This document shows, piece after piece, positions 13,901 through 25,003 of a DNA stretch of 64,000 nucleotides. Location: NCBI GenBank assembly GCA_964247055.1, contig OZ176052.1, positions 11,656,001 to 11,720,000 of the forward strand. Direction: 5' to 3'. The number at the start of each line of letters is the position of its first letter. Position 1 is the first letter of the stretch. The stretch comes from Paragordius varius (Eukaryota; Nematomorpha). A model generated the notes under the pieces. The model saw nothing but the letters and a program-made list of their open reading frames with translations, did no database searches and was not told the origin of the DNA. The translations under genes were made by a program, and so were the position numbers.

Positions 13901-16900
13901 TATATCTAAAATCTTAATAAATGGTAAATAAAAGAAACCAAAAACTATCATTTGTGCATAATACCATCATTTTATTATAGGCTATATTTGAGTTTGGATG
14001 ATTCGTATAAATATCAAATACCGGCACCACAGCAAATTTTAAACACAACATCTCCATTATTTATTGGGGGTATTTCACCACAATACACTGATTCTACGGA
14101 AAATTTTACTGGGGCAACTGACTCTTCTCTCTATTTTACTGGTTGTTTGAGTGACATTTTCATCAATAACATGTATATAACCAAGACCAATAAATTATTT
14201 CAATAGTTTACTTAATGATCTTTTGTATATAGTTAAGCAAGTTTTTTTGGAAAAAAAATACTGTATATTAAACTTGCGATTAATTATATCTTGAAAATCA
14301 TAAGTTATAAGCTTTGTTTTATTATTTCCGTCGTATTTTTTCCTAAAAAATATATTAATTTTAAAATACGTAGATTGATTGATTTCACCAATGTTAAACC
14401 AGCAAATCGCCCAAATGTCATGATTGGAGAGTGTTATCATCGATCCTCAAACATTTCCTCCTCTGCTATTGTTAACATTAATGGTTAATTTTTTTTATAT
14501 ATTTCCATATTTTTATACATTTGTGGCTTGGTACAGATTTATAAATACTTTTTATATAATTTTTATCCATTCAGACATCGAAAATTTATGGACAACTCCA
14601 GCATTTTCAAATAATTTATTTGATTCATCTACTACAGCTACAACTCCAATAACAGATGGCCTTCCAAAAAGTTTCAAAATTAAACATTCGATTCTGTCTA
14701 ATTTATTATTAAATTTATATTGAAAGCTTTAAAAATTTTATAATTTCCACAATTTTTTAGCTATTAATAACCCAAGTTTTGATGGAGATTGTGTCTTGCC
14801 CATTGAACCAATGTTATTGGCTCCGATAGGGAAAGATGAAGAACAAGGCTTTTACTTTGACGGTGTGGACAGTCGATTAGAATATGATGATATCCCCAAA
14901 CATAGAATAAGGTAAAATATCATTATGGACAAATAGGTCTTTACAATAAAGGGTTTTTGTGGTTTGTATTTTTGATATATATAATAATTTTATATTTTGT
15001 TTTTACAAACAATACACATTTCTTAAGCAAACATGATTTTTACGGCTTTATTTAGAAAGGCAAAAATTTATTAATAATGGCAGAAATTATTAAAAACTTA
15101 CCTATTTATAAAATACTTAAGTAGTGTGTGCCGTAAATTTTAACTCGTAAAATTTTTTACATTAACCAATCAATTTTTAAGTTGTAATTTTTAAAGATTA
15201 TATATTATTTAATTGCCTATAACTAATCGTCAAACAAAATGCCCATGCTTTAAACATAGGGGTAATGGTAATTTACACATAATGTTATACTATGATATTT
15301 CATAAATTTAGTCATGCATTTTCGCTCCAATTCAAAACGGGCACAGAAAAAGATGGTATCATGTTTTTCGTTACCGATTCACGAATTTACCAATACATTT
15401 ATTTGGCTATGGAAAGTGGTTACCTGGTTTATGGCTTTAAAGTGGGTGATCAGCCTTGTTTTATACGTGTCCCAGTTGTACAAACGGACGCTTTTACCAA
15501 CAAAATTAGCGTTCGATACAATGATAATAACTGGCACGCGTTAATGTTTAATCGAGATGCTAGGATTGGTGAGTTGTACCTTGATGGTGAGAGCGTTGGC
15601 CGCTGTAAATCAGTTTCGGAAGAGGGTTCACTCAACGTTATTCCCCCTTACTATGTGGGTGGAGTTCCCAGGAACTTGGCTCGTAAATTGGGAAAAATTA
15701 ATTTAGTTAAGGTAAGGTAACATTTTATAGCAAAATATTTTTAAATATTTTGCGCATGTTTACTTTTATTTTTCAAAAACAACCACATACATATATAGAC
15801 TGGATTTAAAGGGTGCATGAAAAATTTGACACTTAACTCCATACCCTTTGGCAAACGGTTTAGTCAAGTCAATGTTCACAAATGCCCTGCGCCGGCGGAA
15901 ACGGGATTTTTCTTTAGTGGCAATAATTCGTATTTCCAGCAGGGTAAAATACATCCTTCAATAATATTTTATGATTGAATTTACTATTTTCAAGTTTAAA
16001 TATTAATTTTATTTTGAAAGTAGTAAGATCTTGTTGTTAAAAAGACCTGATGTATGTGTATCAATTTATTCATTTATTTATCTAGAATTATTGGTAAGCG
16101 AAGATTTATCCATCAAGTTTTGGATGAAACCTCGCGTTAAAAATGGCACAATCATGACACTTACAAATGCCAATGGAAATTATCTAAACATTCAAATTGT
16201 GAATGGAAATTTAGTGTTTTCATTTAATTCTGGGGATGGAACAGGCCCTGTGGTCGTCAATTTTAGTGCACCAAAAAATTTGTTGTGTGATGGTCACTGG
16301 CACTCTGTTGAAGGTTTTTTATATACCATTTACAGTTCAAATTCGCCTTTGAACAATTCAAATTCACCCAAAAAATAAATTATGTGTTTTCGAACTAACA
16401 TAATATCTCATTATTAATATGAAATATATCTTTAAGGCATTATAATTTTTTTAATATTATTATAATTTAAAACAAAATTTTATTTTTTAAAAATATATAA
16501 AAATATAGGAAATTTTTATTCTTAAAAAACACATGAGGGTGAATTTGAATTGTAAACGGATTCATTCAAATTTGTATTAATATTAAAAAATTTATTTATT
16601 TGATGTATACGAACAAAATAATTGATGTATAAACACAAAACATTATATATATGTATACAGTTGTAAAAGCTCAAAACTATGGGACTTTGAGTGTTGATGA
16701 CATTTTCGGAGACTTGGATGGTGTGGAAGGATTCTTTTCTCAATTCACTGGAACGCTTTACATCGGGGGAATACCGGGTAGTATTTGAAATTTTTAATTT
16801 TATCAGGTAAAAAAAGGTGTAAAATTAATTTTGTAAAACAATTATCAGTTTTAATATTCTATAATTTGGTGTGATTTCATATGTATCATAGCAAAATATG

Positions 16901-17034
16901 TTGGTAATTCGGGTTTAATGCATAACCAACCCTATATCGGATGCTTTAAACATTTGGCTATAAATCATGTGGATATGGATATTTCGATTGCCGACAAATC
17001 TGTCAATGTTCAAATGGAATGTCCTCTTAATTAA
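1228..17034 (+). CDS. Laminin alpha chain, alpha3/5 (LamA) type; 3' 33 exons, 5' part outside window
   Basis: Secreted basement-membrane subunit; 2653 residues lie in the window. Exons: 1228-1497, 1583-1916, 2167-2519, 4151-4291, 4526-4696, 4787-4885, 4957-5213, 5511-6029, 6386-6481, 6597-6903, 7242-7422, 7795-7938, 8236-8622, 9071-9241, 9317-9611, 10012-10455, 10535-10752, 10866-11024, 11199-11530, 11737-11864, 11944-12527, 12744-13022, 13168-13532, 13666-13811, 13981-14172, 14374-14483, 14575-14670, 14761-14911, 15312-15711, 15799-15943, 16086-16313, 16661-16777, 16892-17034. All borders are GT..AG and all phases join. Domain order is LF-like region, LE repeats, laminin IV, LE repeats, coiled coil, five LG domains, then stop TAA. 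Phrases such as [17 protein letters not shown] and [15 protein letters not shown] match vertebrate alpha5 as I recall it. The LN domain and first LE repeats must lie upstream. The exon ending at 14670 and its join to 14761 are the least certain. Confidence 0.95.
2928..3929 (-). mobile_element. Non-autonomous Helitron, copy 1 (in laminin intron)
   Basis: Read on the minus strand it begins TCCATATATTT at 3929 and ends TTTACGCTAG at 2928. It is preceded by A and followed by T, as for rolling-circle Helitrons (5' TC, 3' CTRR, insertion between A and T). Near the 3' end is a hairpin that on plus reads aagtccttcggactt, followed by a G-run. It shares internal blocks with the copies at 28475 and 35028 (gggagcgggtaaaaagaggg; ggcccgaactgggggcct). 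No Rep/helicase coding is present. Confidence 0.8.
8236..11390 (+). other. Laminin coiled-coil region (domains II/I)
   Basis: It opens with CDKC (positions 8238-8249), the paired cysteines that in laminins link the three chains at the top of the rod. Then come about 700 residues rich in E, K, Q, N, L and I with no further cysteine-dense stretch, in eight exons. It ends just before the first LG strand ([12 protein letters not shown]). Two in-frame acceptors, at 11199 and 11208, would include or skip three residues (VTQ-type difference) at the start of the last coiled-coil exon. Confidence 0.85.
11390..17031 (+). other. Five laminin G domains of the alpha chain
   Basis: LG1 runs to about 12290 ([10 protein letters not shown], then TACAERD). 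LG2 runs to about 13380 ([17 protein letters not shown]). LG3 runs to about 14430 ([17 protein letters not shown]). A Ser/Thr-rich linker at 14436-14790 follows, where alpha chains separate LG3 from LG4. LG4 ends near 15890 ([16 protein letters not shown]). LG5 ends at 17031 ([18 protein letters not shown]). Each ends in the typical FxGC and terminal Cys-Pro pattern. These domains bind receptors such as integrins and dystroglycan in known laminins; the specific partners here are not visible. Confidence 0.92.
16321..16559. mobile_element. MITE-like element, copy 1 (in laminin intron)
   Basis: It begins ccatttacagttcaaattc and ends gaatttgaattgtaaac, so the ends are inverted repeats of each other. 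Next to the left end are 20-22-bp direct units (ttcaaattcacc, then a gaacaa-type spacer). A second copy lies at 48317-48646. The interior is AT-rich and non-coding. The transposase family is unknown. Confidence 0.65.
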
Positions 17035-17137
17035 ATATATTACTCCTTCGCATTTTTATATCATTGTTATTTTTGGCAATTATGCAATATTCATGTATTT
17101 TGATTTATATTACTAACCATATAATAATGAATTTTTA

Positions 17138-18541
17138 TTACCCTTTGGATACGAATAAATTTTTGATATGAATGACTTTGTGTTTCATTAATTTGAGGAA
17201 ATTATCTGTGTTCGATATAACAATGTTCCACCGATATCTCCGTTTGTAATATTTATAATCGTTTCTTGGGACAAATTCTTGGCCATGGAGTCGGAAATCT
17301 ATAAAGAATTTCGGCTTTGAAGGCCGTAAAAGGCTCCAATTACTTTCGTAATCTGAGGAGTGATTTTTATTCTTCCCATTACTACTGGCAAAAGCGTTGT
17401 GAGACAGTAGGGCTGGAAATAAATTTGCTTTTCGTTCTAACGTTCCAATCTTCTCCAAAACAGTAGATGATTGGGAAATGGATTTGTTTAATGTTGGCTG
17501 CGATGTGCCATTACCCAACAGCAATCGTTTTCTGATTGGGGGTAAGGTCGGTGAATATATATGTTGTCGTTTAAAGTCATTGCATGATGGGGACTTATTA
17601 TCTACACCCAAATCAATGGAATACAATGGATCTTCGATAAATATGGACCGATCCCAATACCTTGATTCAGTCATTTTGCCATTAGTTTTAAACGATAACG
17701 GTTTCACTTCTCTGTCATTCTTACTTTGACCGTGATTTGTTTTTTCTGGCTCAATCCCTTTTTTATGGTCTGCTAATTTTTTTCTGTATTTAGGATAATG
17801 TTTTTTGGGTTTTGCTACAGTAGGCTCAACATTTGAGGTTGTAAGGGCATCCTTTGTATACTTGATTCGGTCAATTTTTTTAGTTGATGGGGCTATTCTA
17901 ATACTCTCATAAATACTGTTTTCTTGTGATACTTGCTCTTTTGAATTAGCTTGATTCGCATCCAAAACAGGAAAACTAATATCATAAGGATTTATATTCC
18001 TGCCATTTTCCTGTTTCGAATTAAAAGTTTTATCGTAGATATTAATAGGGTCCATTTTAACATATATGTCATCATCCTTGTTCTCATTTGTGGTCGGTAT
18101 ATCTGGCAGTGGTAACAAATTAGTTGAAACGCCTATTGATGTTTTGTCAAATTTGTCATTAAAGAATTGTTCTATCGAAGGATGTGATTTTATAAGCTCC
18201 GCCAATGTGCTCGTTTCATTGTAATGAGGTATTAATTTACAATAAACGGATTCATACAAATGGTGGTCATTTTTATCTATGTTGGAAGATTTATACTTTT
18301 CATCTGTAGCCACCAATTTTTTCAATAATTCTTTATCAAGCATTCGCCTTAAATCATACTCATAATTATTTTTTTTGTTCTTATTATTCGAAGGAGGATC
18401 ATTGGATAGCACAACAATACTTTTTTCATCATCTTTCTTAAGGAATGTATCATCAATTTTAGCATTTATGCTAGACCTTTTGCGGAAAACACCACTCCTG
18501 TAATGCATATCGTAAAGCCCAGAATCAGAAGATTCATCCAT
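17138..18541 (-). CDS. Unknown intronless 467-residue protein with tyrosine-based motifs
   Basis: This single open frame of 467 codons starts at ATG 18541 (MDESSDSGLYD) and ends 104 bp from the laminin stop, tail to tail. I recognise no domain family. There is no signal peptide or membrane segment. It is hydrophilic and rich in K, N, S and D. Tyrosine motifs are visible: LYESVYCKL near residue 94, IYVKMDP near residue 160, and IYESIRI near residue 216. YVKM fits the YxxM pattern bound by PI3K p85 SH2 domains. A block IKSHPSIEQFFNDKF resembles [11 protein letters not shown] in the SIPA1L gene of this window. The C-terminal 100 residues are basic (YKYYKRRYRW). Inference only: a cytoplasmic signalling or scaffold protein. 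Length and composition make a chance open frame unlikely in DNA this AT-rich. Confidence 0.75.
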   Translation of the reverse strand: MDESSDSGLYDMHYRSGVFRKRSSINAKIDDTFLKKDDEKSIVVLSNDPPSNNKNKKNNYEYDLRRMLDKELLKKLVATDEKYKSSNIDKNDHHLYESVYCKLIPHYNETSTLAELIKSHPSIEQFFNDKFDKTSIGVSTNLLPLPDIPTTNENKDDDIYVKMDPINIYDKTFNSKQENGRNINPYDISFPVLDANQANSKEQVSQENSIYESIRIAPSTKKIDRIKYTKDALTTSNVEPTVAKPKKHYPKYRKKLADHKKGIEPEKTNHGQSKNDREVKPLSFKTNGKMTESRYWDRSIFIEDPLYSIDLGVDNKSPSCNDFKRQHIYSPTLPPIRKRLLLGNGTSQPTLNKSISQSSTVLEKIGTLERKANLFPALLSHNAFASSNGKNKNHSSDYESNWSLLRPSKPKFFIDFRLHGQEFVPRNDYKYYKRRYRWNIVISNTDNFLKLMKHKVIHIKNLFVSKG

Positions 18542-19559
18542 TCTATGTGTTGAGGTTTTTATGATGATATGATAATGTATGTTTTTGGGAATAACATATT
18601 AGTCAAAAAAAAGTTAGTGAGTTTTGAAAGCTAATTAAATAAAATTAATTGAAAGTGATAAGATTCAATTATAAAAGGTTATAAAACAAAGATAATTTTG
18701 TATTGTTTTCTATCTATAGCAATCGATAAAACTGAATTAAACTAAATTTTGAATAGCATCATTTCATCTCAATACCATATTTTCCTTTTTTATCTTTTCC
18801 CTGTGTCTCTGAACTTTGCACTACCTACCTTTAATACAATCATTTTTTTTCTATATATTTTATATCAAATTCAACGATTGATATGTCTATACAATAAAAG
18901 AGGTTAAACAAATAATCAATTAATAATTTTTAATTGAATTCCTCAACCATTGACAATATTTTTAATGTGTAAAATTTTCAGAATACAAGAGGCGTAAACT
19001 ATTTAAAAACATTACATGATTAAAATAACATTTTTTAAATTTGTAAAATTTGATTAAAAGTTTATAAATTTTTAGGTACCTTATATCCGATTTTAAAATT
19101 TTATATGTGAAATGAAATATTTGACTATATTTTACGTGTCAGAATTTTAAAACATTTCTTAAAATATAGCATATGTGATCTTAATAAATATTACGAGAAA
19201 GAAAACCAACATTCTCTCTTAAAATTAGACATTCATTCGAATTTGTTTTAAAATTGCGAATAACAGAAAATTCCAAAAAATTAAAAAACATAATGAAATT
19301 TTAAACTTACCTCCGAATTATATAATTTGATATAAATTATTTGTATTTGTAATTAAATATTTTGCAATAGTCCCGATTTTTATATGACTTATCATATATG
19401 TTTCGTTATCGATGATATTATAATTCAATGGTATAATCAAACCTGGGCCCACTGAGCGCATGCGACCTTAAGAATGTTTTTTATGGCACTGATATTTTGC
19501 TAAATTTTTTATGTATTTGAGGAAAAGACTAAAAGTCTAGATAACCCGGAAATATCAAT
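18542..19559. other. Intergenic, nothing recognised
   Basis: AT-rich sequence upstream of the minus-strand unknown gene. It presumably holds that gene's promoter. No coding frame, repeat family or RNA gene was seen. Confidence 0.6.
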
Positions 19560-21305
19560 CAGCCCTCCTAACTCATCATCCGAAAACACCCCACGGAACA
19601 TGAAATAAGAACCCCTGAAAACATCGAGGAGTATCCATGAATTCGTTGGGTTTCGTTTTCATCCATGTAAATGGGCTTTGCATAGTTCTTTTCAAATACA
19701 AATGCGCGGGGGTCTCCTTCGTGGAACTGTGATGCGTGTTTCGGTAAGCCCATAAGATTTGGTTTAATGTTCGCACTGGGTCTGCGGAAAGTGGGGTTGA
19801 CATTGAATAATGATTTTTTAGAGTGTAAATTACCCTCTTTAACAACCCATTTGTTCGGGGGTGGTAGGGAGCTGATGTTACGTTTTTTATATTAGAGGAA
19901 GCTAAAGTTCTTTCGAACTCCCCCGATTCAAAATAAGAGCCGTTATCAGTAACCACCACTTTTGGGTACCCATACCGGCAAAAACAGGTTTCTAAAAACT
20001 TTAGAATATTACCTGTATTCACAGAGCGTAACGTCTCTACCTCCATCCAGCGGGTCCAATGATCAATTAGTACCACCTATAAATTGTCAATGGGTCCGGC
20101 GATATCTAGGTGGAGCCGTTCCCATATGGTTGTATTCCCGTTCCATTGATAGGTGGGATTTTCGGGTACATTTGGGCGCAGCCTTTGGCAGTTTTGGCAA
20201 CTACGCACCCATTTTTCGATATCTTGGCTCAACCCGGGCCATTAAACCTTTTCACGGCTTAATAGTTTCATGGCTTGTATTCCTGGATGGCCACTATGCA
20301 GGTATCTTAAAATCTCTGGCTTTCGGGATTATTACCCGATCTCCCACAAATAATAGACCGTATGCATCCTCAATTTCATTTTTTATTGCGATGAAAGGCT
20401 TGACCAGGGGGTCCGTCCAATTATTAGACCTTAGGGCTACTTTTAATTTTGCTATCGTAGGATCCTTTATAGACTCTTGATAGATAATTTCTCTATTTAA
20501 ATTTAATTCGTTGGACCAAATCAAATGAACATTGCTACTTTCATCGTCTTTCTCAAAAGCCATCGGCTCCTGGTTTTCAATGGGAAGTCTCGATAGGCAG
20601 TCAGCTATGTTTTCTGTACCAGGGTGATATTCTATGTTAAAATCGAATACCGATGTTCTAGTTATCCAGCGTACTAGTTTACAATTATTAACTTTATTTA
20701 GATCTCTTTGAGGCCCAAATAGTTTCACTAGAGGTTTGTGGTCCGTTTTTATTATAAATTTTCTGCCATACAAAAAGGTTTTTAACTTCTCTAACGCTAT
20801 TAGGATAGCTTTTGCTTCTCGCTCAATTACTGAATAGTTTTCTTCAGCCTGAGAGCATTTTTTTGACGTGTAGGCGATCAGGCGATTACCCGCTGTTGTT
20901 CTATGTGATAAAATAGCACCGTATCCTGACATTGACGTGTCGGTTTCCAAGACTATAGGTAGTTTGGGATTATACGGATGCAAGGAACTACTCTGGCAGA
21001 TCAAGTCTTTAGCTTTTTTGAATATCAAATCATGCGTTAGCGTCCAGCACCATTTTTGTTTGTTACCTGCTAATTTATGTAGTTCTCCCATTTAAATGCT
21101 TAGAGAAGGGATGAATTTTGCATGAAAATTAAGTAAACCCAAAAATGATCTAAGAGTGGTTTTGTTGGTCGGGGTCGGGCACTCTTGGATGGCTTTAATT
21201 TTATTTGGGGAGGGTTTAATGCAATTTTCAGAAATAATATGACCAAGATATTCCACAGATGGTTGAAAAAGTTTTATTTTATCTTTGCGCAATTTTAATC
21301 CCATT
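19560..21305 (-). mobile_element. Ty3/Gypsy LTR-retrotransposon pol fossil
   Basis: On the minus strand, in the family order, are the end of a reverse transcriptase, an RNase H and an integrase. They are recognised by phrases such as VEYLGHIIS, FLGLLNFHAKFIPS, ETDTSMSGYGAIL, DHKPLVKLF, YHPGTENIADCLSRLP and DNGSYFESGEF. Gag, protease and the start of the reverse transcriptase are not seen, nor are long terminal repeats. The element is broken, with at least three interruptions. The protein-level match is still easy to read, so it is moderately old rather than ancient. It sits between the unknown gene and a hAT transposon. Confidence 0.9.
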
Positions 21306-22099
21306 ATCGACCGAGCCAGTTAATATAAAAAAGGATATATATATTTATTTAGTATAACAACAAAACTGAATAATATATTATGATCTGCGTGTCACAATGA
21401 TTCCTTATATATATTATGAAATTTGGTTATTGCATTCACAAGGATAAAGTTGCCTGATTTAAACCTTGTTAAAGATAATAAATATAAATAAAATAATTTG
21501 CATTCACAACCAAGGTAATATATATTTTTAACGTAACAAGGCCAAAAGTGTATTATGCACTAAAAAAGAGAAGGATAATTTGCAACCCTTTTAACAGTAT
21601 TTTAATATATTTATCTGCAAATGTGTCGAACAGCAATGTAGCTATTATTGGGGATGGCCCTTAAGATAAGATCAATATTTTTTGAGTATCTTGAATTGGT
21701 GAGCCCTGTTTTTGGTTGAAATTATTCTTTTTGGCTTTTTTAACAAAATAATTATATATAGATAAACAATATTGTTATAACAAAGATACATTAAAATGAA
21801 TTCGAAGCCTTGTATTTTTTTTTAAAAAGTATGAATAAGCATTACACAGTGTACATTATATTTTGAGGTATATTTAAGGTGACCAGATTTTTTGAAAGAA
21901 AAAGCGGGACAAATCCGAGAAGGGGGGTCATTGGGGGGTACAACCAAAAATTTTTATACAAAAAATTTATTGTAATATTTATTTATTTTTAACACAAATA
22001 CATTATAAATATAAAAAAAATTGTACCTTACAGGTTGTTTATACCTTATTCAATAAATTTACATGTGCACGAACAAAGGGGGAAGTGATTGTAATATTC

Positions 22100-22850
22100 T
22101 AGAAAAAAATAATAAAGACGAAATCATCACAAAGTGCGCTGGGTGATGCAAGAAGCGGCACAAAAAATATTTTTAACAATTTAGCGGATAATCTCAATCA
22201 AAACATTATTGGCAGTTACACAACGCTATTCAAACAGCTACTGATTTGTTACCCCTGGATGTGGAAAATATAGATGTTAAAATGCTTGGATATTGTAGAA
22301 CTATTGGTTAGCTCTTTTGCCAGCGATTAAAATATTTATATCTCCTAGAATCCTATTTTTTATCACAGGACAAAGGTCAAAATTCCAAGTCAAAAAAGAT
22401 TAGAAAATTTTTTATATCATTACCTAATCGCAATATTATAAAGCATCCATAAAAACAGGTCTCAATGAATAGCCAGAATATAAAAATGTTTTATACAAAC
22501 AGAAACGATTATTTGGAAGACAAGACGGTGCACAATGACACTTTTTAATGAAGTCTCATTATTAAATAAATATATTGAATGAAAACTTATATTATGGACA
22601 ACAGAAAATATACGTAAGATAGAAATGGTTAAAATAATCATTTTTAAGCAAATTATGTTCCATACAATAATATATTAATTGTTGAATTTGCATTATTTTT
22701 ACCTGAACCATTGCTATTGAACGCGTTTTTCCACAGTAAATTAAGTAAGGACACGGAATCTAATTTAAATGTTGAATTAAAGCCATTTTATGTGTTCAAA
22801 TATAATTTGACAAATTATGAAGACTTATACAATATCTTAAGTATTTATGT
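22100..22850 (+). pseudogene. Inverted second fragment of the same hAT transposase
   Basis: On the plus strand, 22215-22270 (acgctattcaaacagctact, gttacccctggatgtgg) matches the reverse complement of 23860-23915. Likewise ttttttatcacaggacaaa at about 22359 matches the reverse complement near 23660-23680, and 22690-22850 (ttgaacgcgtttttccacag, tataatttgacaaatt) matches the reverse complement of 22965-23110. So a shortened copy lies tail to tail with the minus-strand copy, meeting near 22855. It carries many small changes and deletions. Confidence 0.8.
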
Positions 22851-24651
22851 TTATTTTTTAACATAAAAATTTATAATATAAGAAAATATTTTATTCTTTG
22901 GTATATTTTTTGTTTGAACGCGTTTTAGCAGATTGTCATCATTTTTTAAAATATTATAGAAGTCTTCACAAGAATTTGTCAAATTATAGTTGACAGATAA
23001 AACGGCCTTTAAAATTTTGACATTAAAATTTGATTTTTCCGATATCCACACCTGATTTACTGTGGAAAAAACGCGGCCAGTATCAGCGTTGGTTCCAGGT
23101 AAAGATAGTGCGAATTCCACAATTTAAATATTATTGTATGTAATATAGTTGGCTTCAAAATGATGAAGTTTTTCCCACCATTTCTTAACTGTATATTTTT
23201 CTTTTTCAGAAAAAAGATATTTTTCTGAAAGATTACTTGAGAATTTTTGGGAGCAGATACAAATGATTTTTGAACATCGCACCAATTAAATTCTGATTTT
23301 AATGTTATCCATTGAAAATGATCAATTTAATTGAATTGCGTCGTCCAATCTTCCAAATAATCTTTACAGTTTGTATAAAACATTTTTATATGGTACAGGA
23401 TATCTTGGCGATTTACTAAGCCTTGTTATCCTAAATTATTTATTATATTGCGGATGGTTAATGGTATAAAATTATTTTCTAACCGTTCTTGATATTGGAA
23501 TTTTAGGTTACTAACTTCATTGGCTACTCCGATTGCCAAAATTTTGTCACCTTCTATATATTTAATAACATTTTGAAAGAGAGAAGCTTGATTATGTAAG
23601 AATTCTAACCATATTTTTGAAGAATCACTTTCAAAAAAAATTTTTAAAGTTGTATGACATTTGTCCTGTGATAAAAAATTTAAAGAATCATACATTTTTT
23701 AAATTCTTTCGTTAGCTGGCATAAAAGCTAAACAACGAGTTTTACAATATCCAAGCATTTTTTGATATCGAACGTCTGCATTTTCACAGAATTCTTTAAG
23801 CGTTTCAACACGTACGGTGTATATATAAAAATAGGAATATATTTAAACAACTACATTTTCCACATCTAGGGGTAACAAATCAGCAGCTGTTTGAATAGCG
23901 TTGTGCACACCCAACGCCAATAATAAGATTATTTGTTAATTTGTGAAAAATATTTTTTGTTCCCCTCCTTGCTTTTCCAAGAAAGTTCGTATTGGTGTTG
24001 TCAGCTCAATATGCGATAATTTTGTCTTTTAAATTATTTTTATCTAGAATATGCATATTGAAGTAAATATTATTTCGGAATTTTCACCGAGTAGATAAAT
24101 TAAATCTAAAATTTTAATTTTTACTCCGGTTTCTGAATCATATCTTATTAAAGTAATTTTGTTTCATGGTGATTTGATGCATCAGTTAGGGATAAGAAAT
24201 TAATTTTCAGCAAATCTTTTTGTATCTAATGCATGTGGCGAAAAGACATTGCACACAATGGCTTCAGCCTTTGTACAGGCACATGTAAATTTTTTATGGA
24301 ATAACGTGCGAATAACCTGTGAGGTAAAATCCATAGATCTAAAGGAATGATTGTGATAAACGGCGTGAAAAGATGAAACGCCTTCGGCTGATGCCAAATT
24401 CTTTTCTTGCTCTCCAAAAGCGGTTTTCGATAAAAATCGCTCATTTTGTAAAATGATGCCGCCATATCTAAACATTTTTTATGTTTCTGTGTTTCCATAT
24501 GCTTTGTAATATCATGCTTGCCGCCATGTGCTAGGGTGAATTTTCCCTCGCATATAAGACATTTAACAAATGATTTATTCTTCGTTTTTTTGATAAAAGG
24601 AAAACTTTTCATTAATTCATCGTTGAATTTACAACATCTTTTTGTGCTCAT
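22851..24651 (-). pseudogene. hAT transposase relic with BED zinc finger
   Basis: The start at 24651 (MSTKRCCKFNDEL) is followed by a BED-type zinc finger, VKCLICEGKF then HDITKHMETQKHKK (Cys-x2-Cys ... His-x4-5-His), in the frame 24226-24651. A middle piece remains open at 23426-23695. The C-terminal hAT dimerisation region lies at 22851-23120 (LPGTNADTGRVFSTVNQVW, then LTNSCEDFYNIL). The pieces are separated by stops and frame changes around 24200, 23700 and 23425-23120, so no full transposase is encoded. The family resembles the ZBED/SCAN-associated hAT transposases found widely in invertebrates. Confidence is high for the family and low for any retained function. Confidence 0.85.
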
Positions 24652-25003
24652 ATTTATAAACTACTATTAGTATAATTATTATATTACCTTAATTTCTGGA
24701 ATAAACGTGTAAGGTACCGATTTGTGGTATCAATTTGTCTTTTAATCTAAAGATTTGTGGTAAACTTGGCTTTTTGATAATAATGATGACAGTAGTAGTA
24801 GGAAAGAAAAGGTATAATCATATGATATAAATTAAAAATAAATATTTATTTAAAAATAAAAAATTTTAATTTAAAATTTATATAGATATTAAGGATATAT
24901 AATGATAAAAAATTTAAACGGATAAAAAAAATTTATTTGTATTAAAAAAATTTTTTTTATATAATCGTGAAAAAGCGGGACGTCTGGTCACCTTAGGTAT
25001 AAT

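Larger units (their letters stand above)
21875..24995 (-). mobile_element. hAT DNA transposon with TIRs and 8-bp TSD
   Basis: The left end reads taaggtgaccaga and the right end tctggtcacctta, a perfect 13-bp terminal inverted repeat. A subterminal agcgggac is present near both ends. Flanking 8-mers are ggtatatt (21867-21874) and ggtataat (24996-25003), a target-site duplication with one mismatch and the length typical of hAT elements. The element is 3121 bp. Inside are a minus-strand transposase relic and a second, inverted transposase fragment. It is not autonomous. Confidence 0.9.

Noticed and set aside
17478-17729. Plus-strand open frame inside the unknown minus-strand gene
   Set aside because: Short, unlike any family, and fully contained in a 467-codon minus frame. 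Treated as a shadow.
19560-21305. The retroelement pol region as a domesticated host gene
   Set aside because: It is interrupted several times and shows ordinary Ty3/Gypsy order, with no sign of a retained full-length product. Treated as a fossil.
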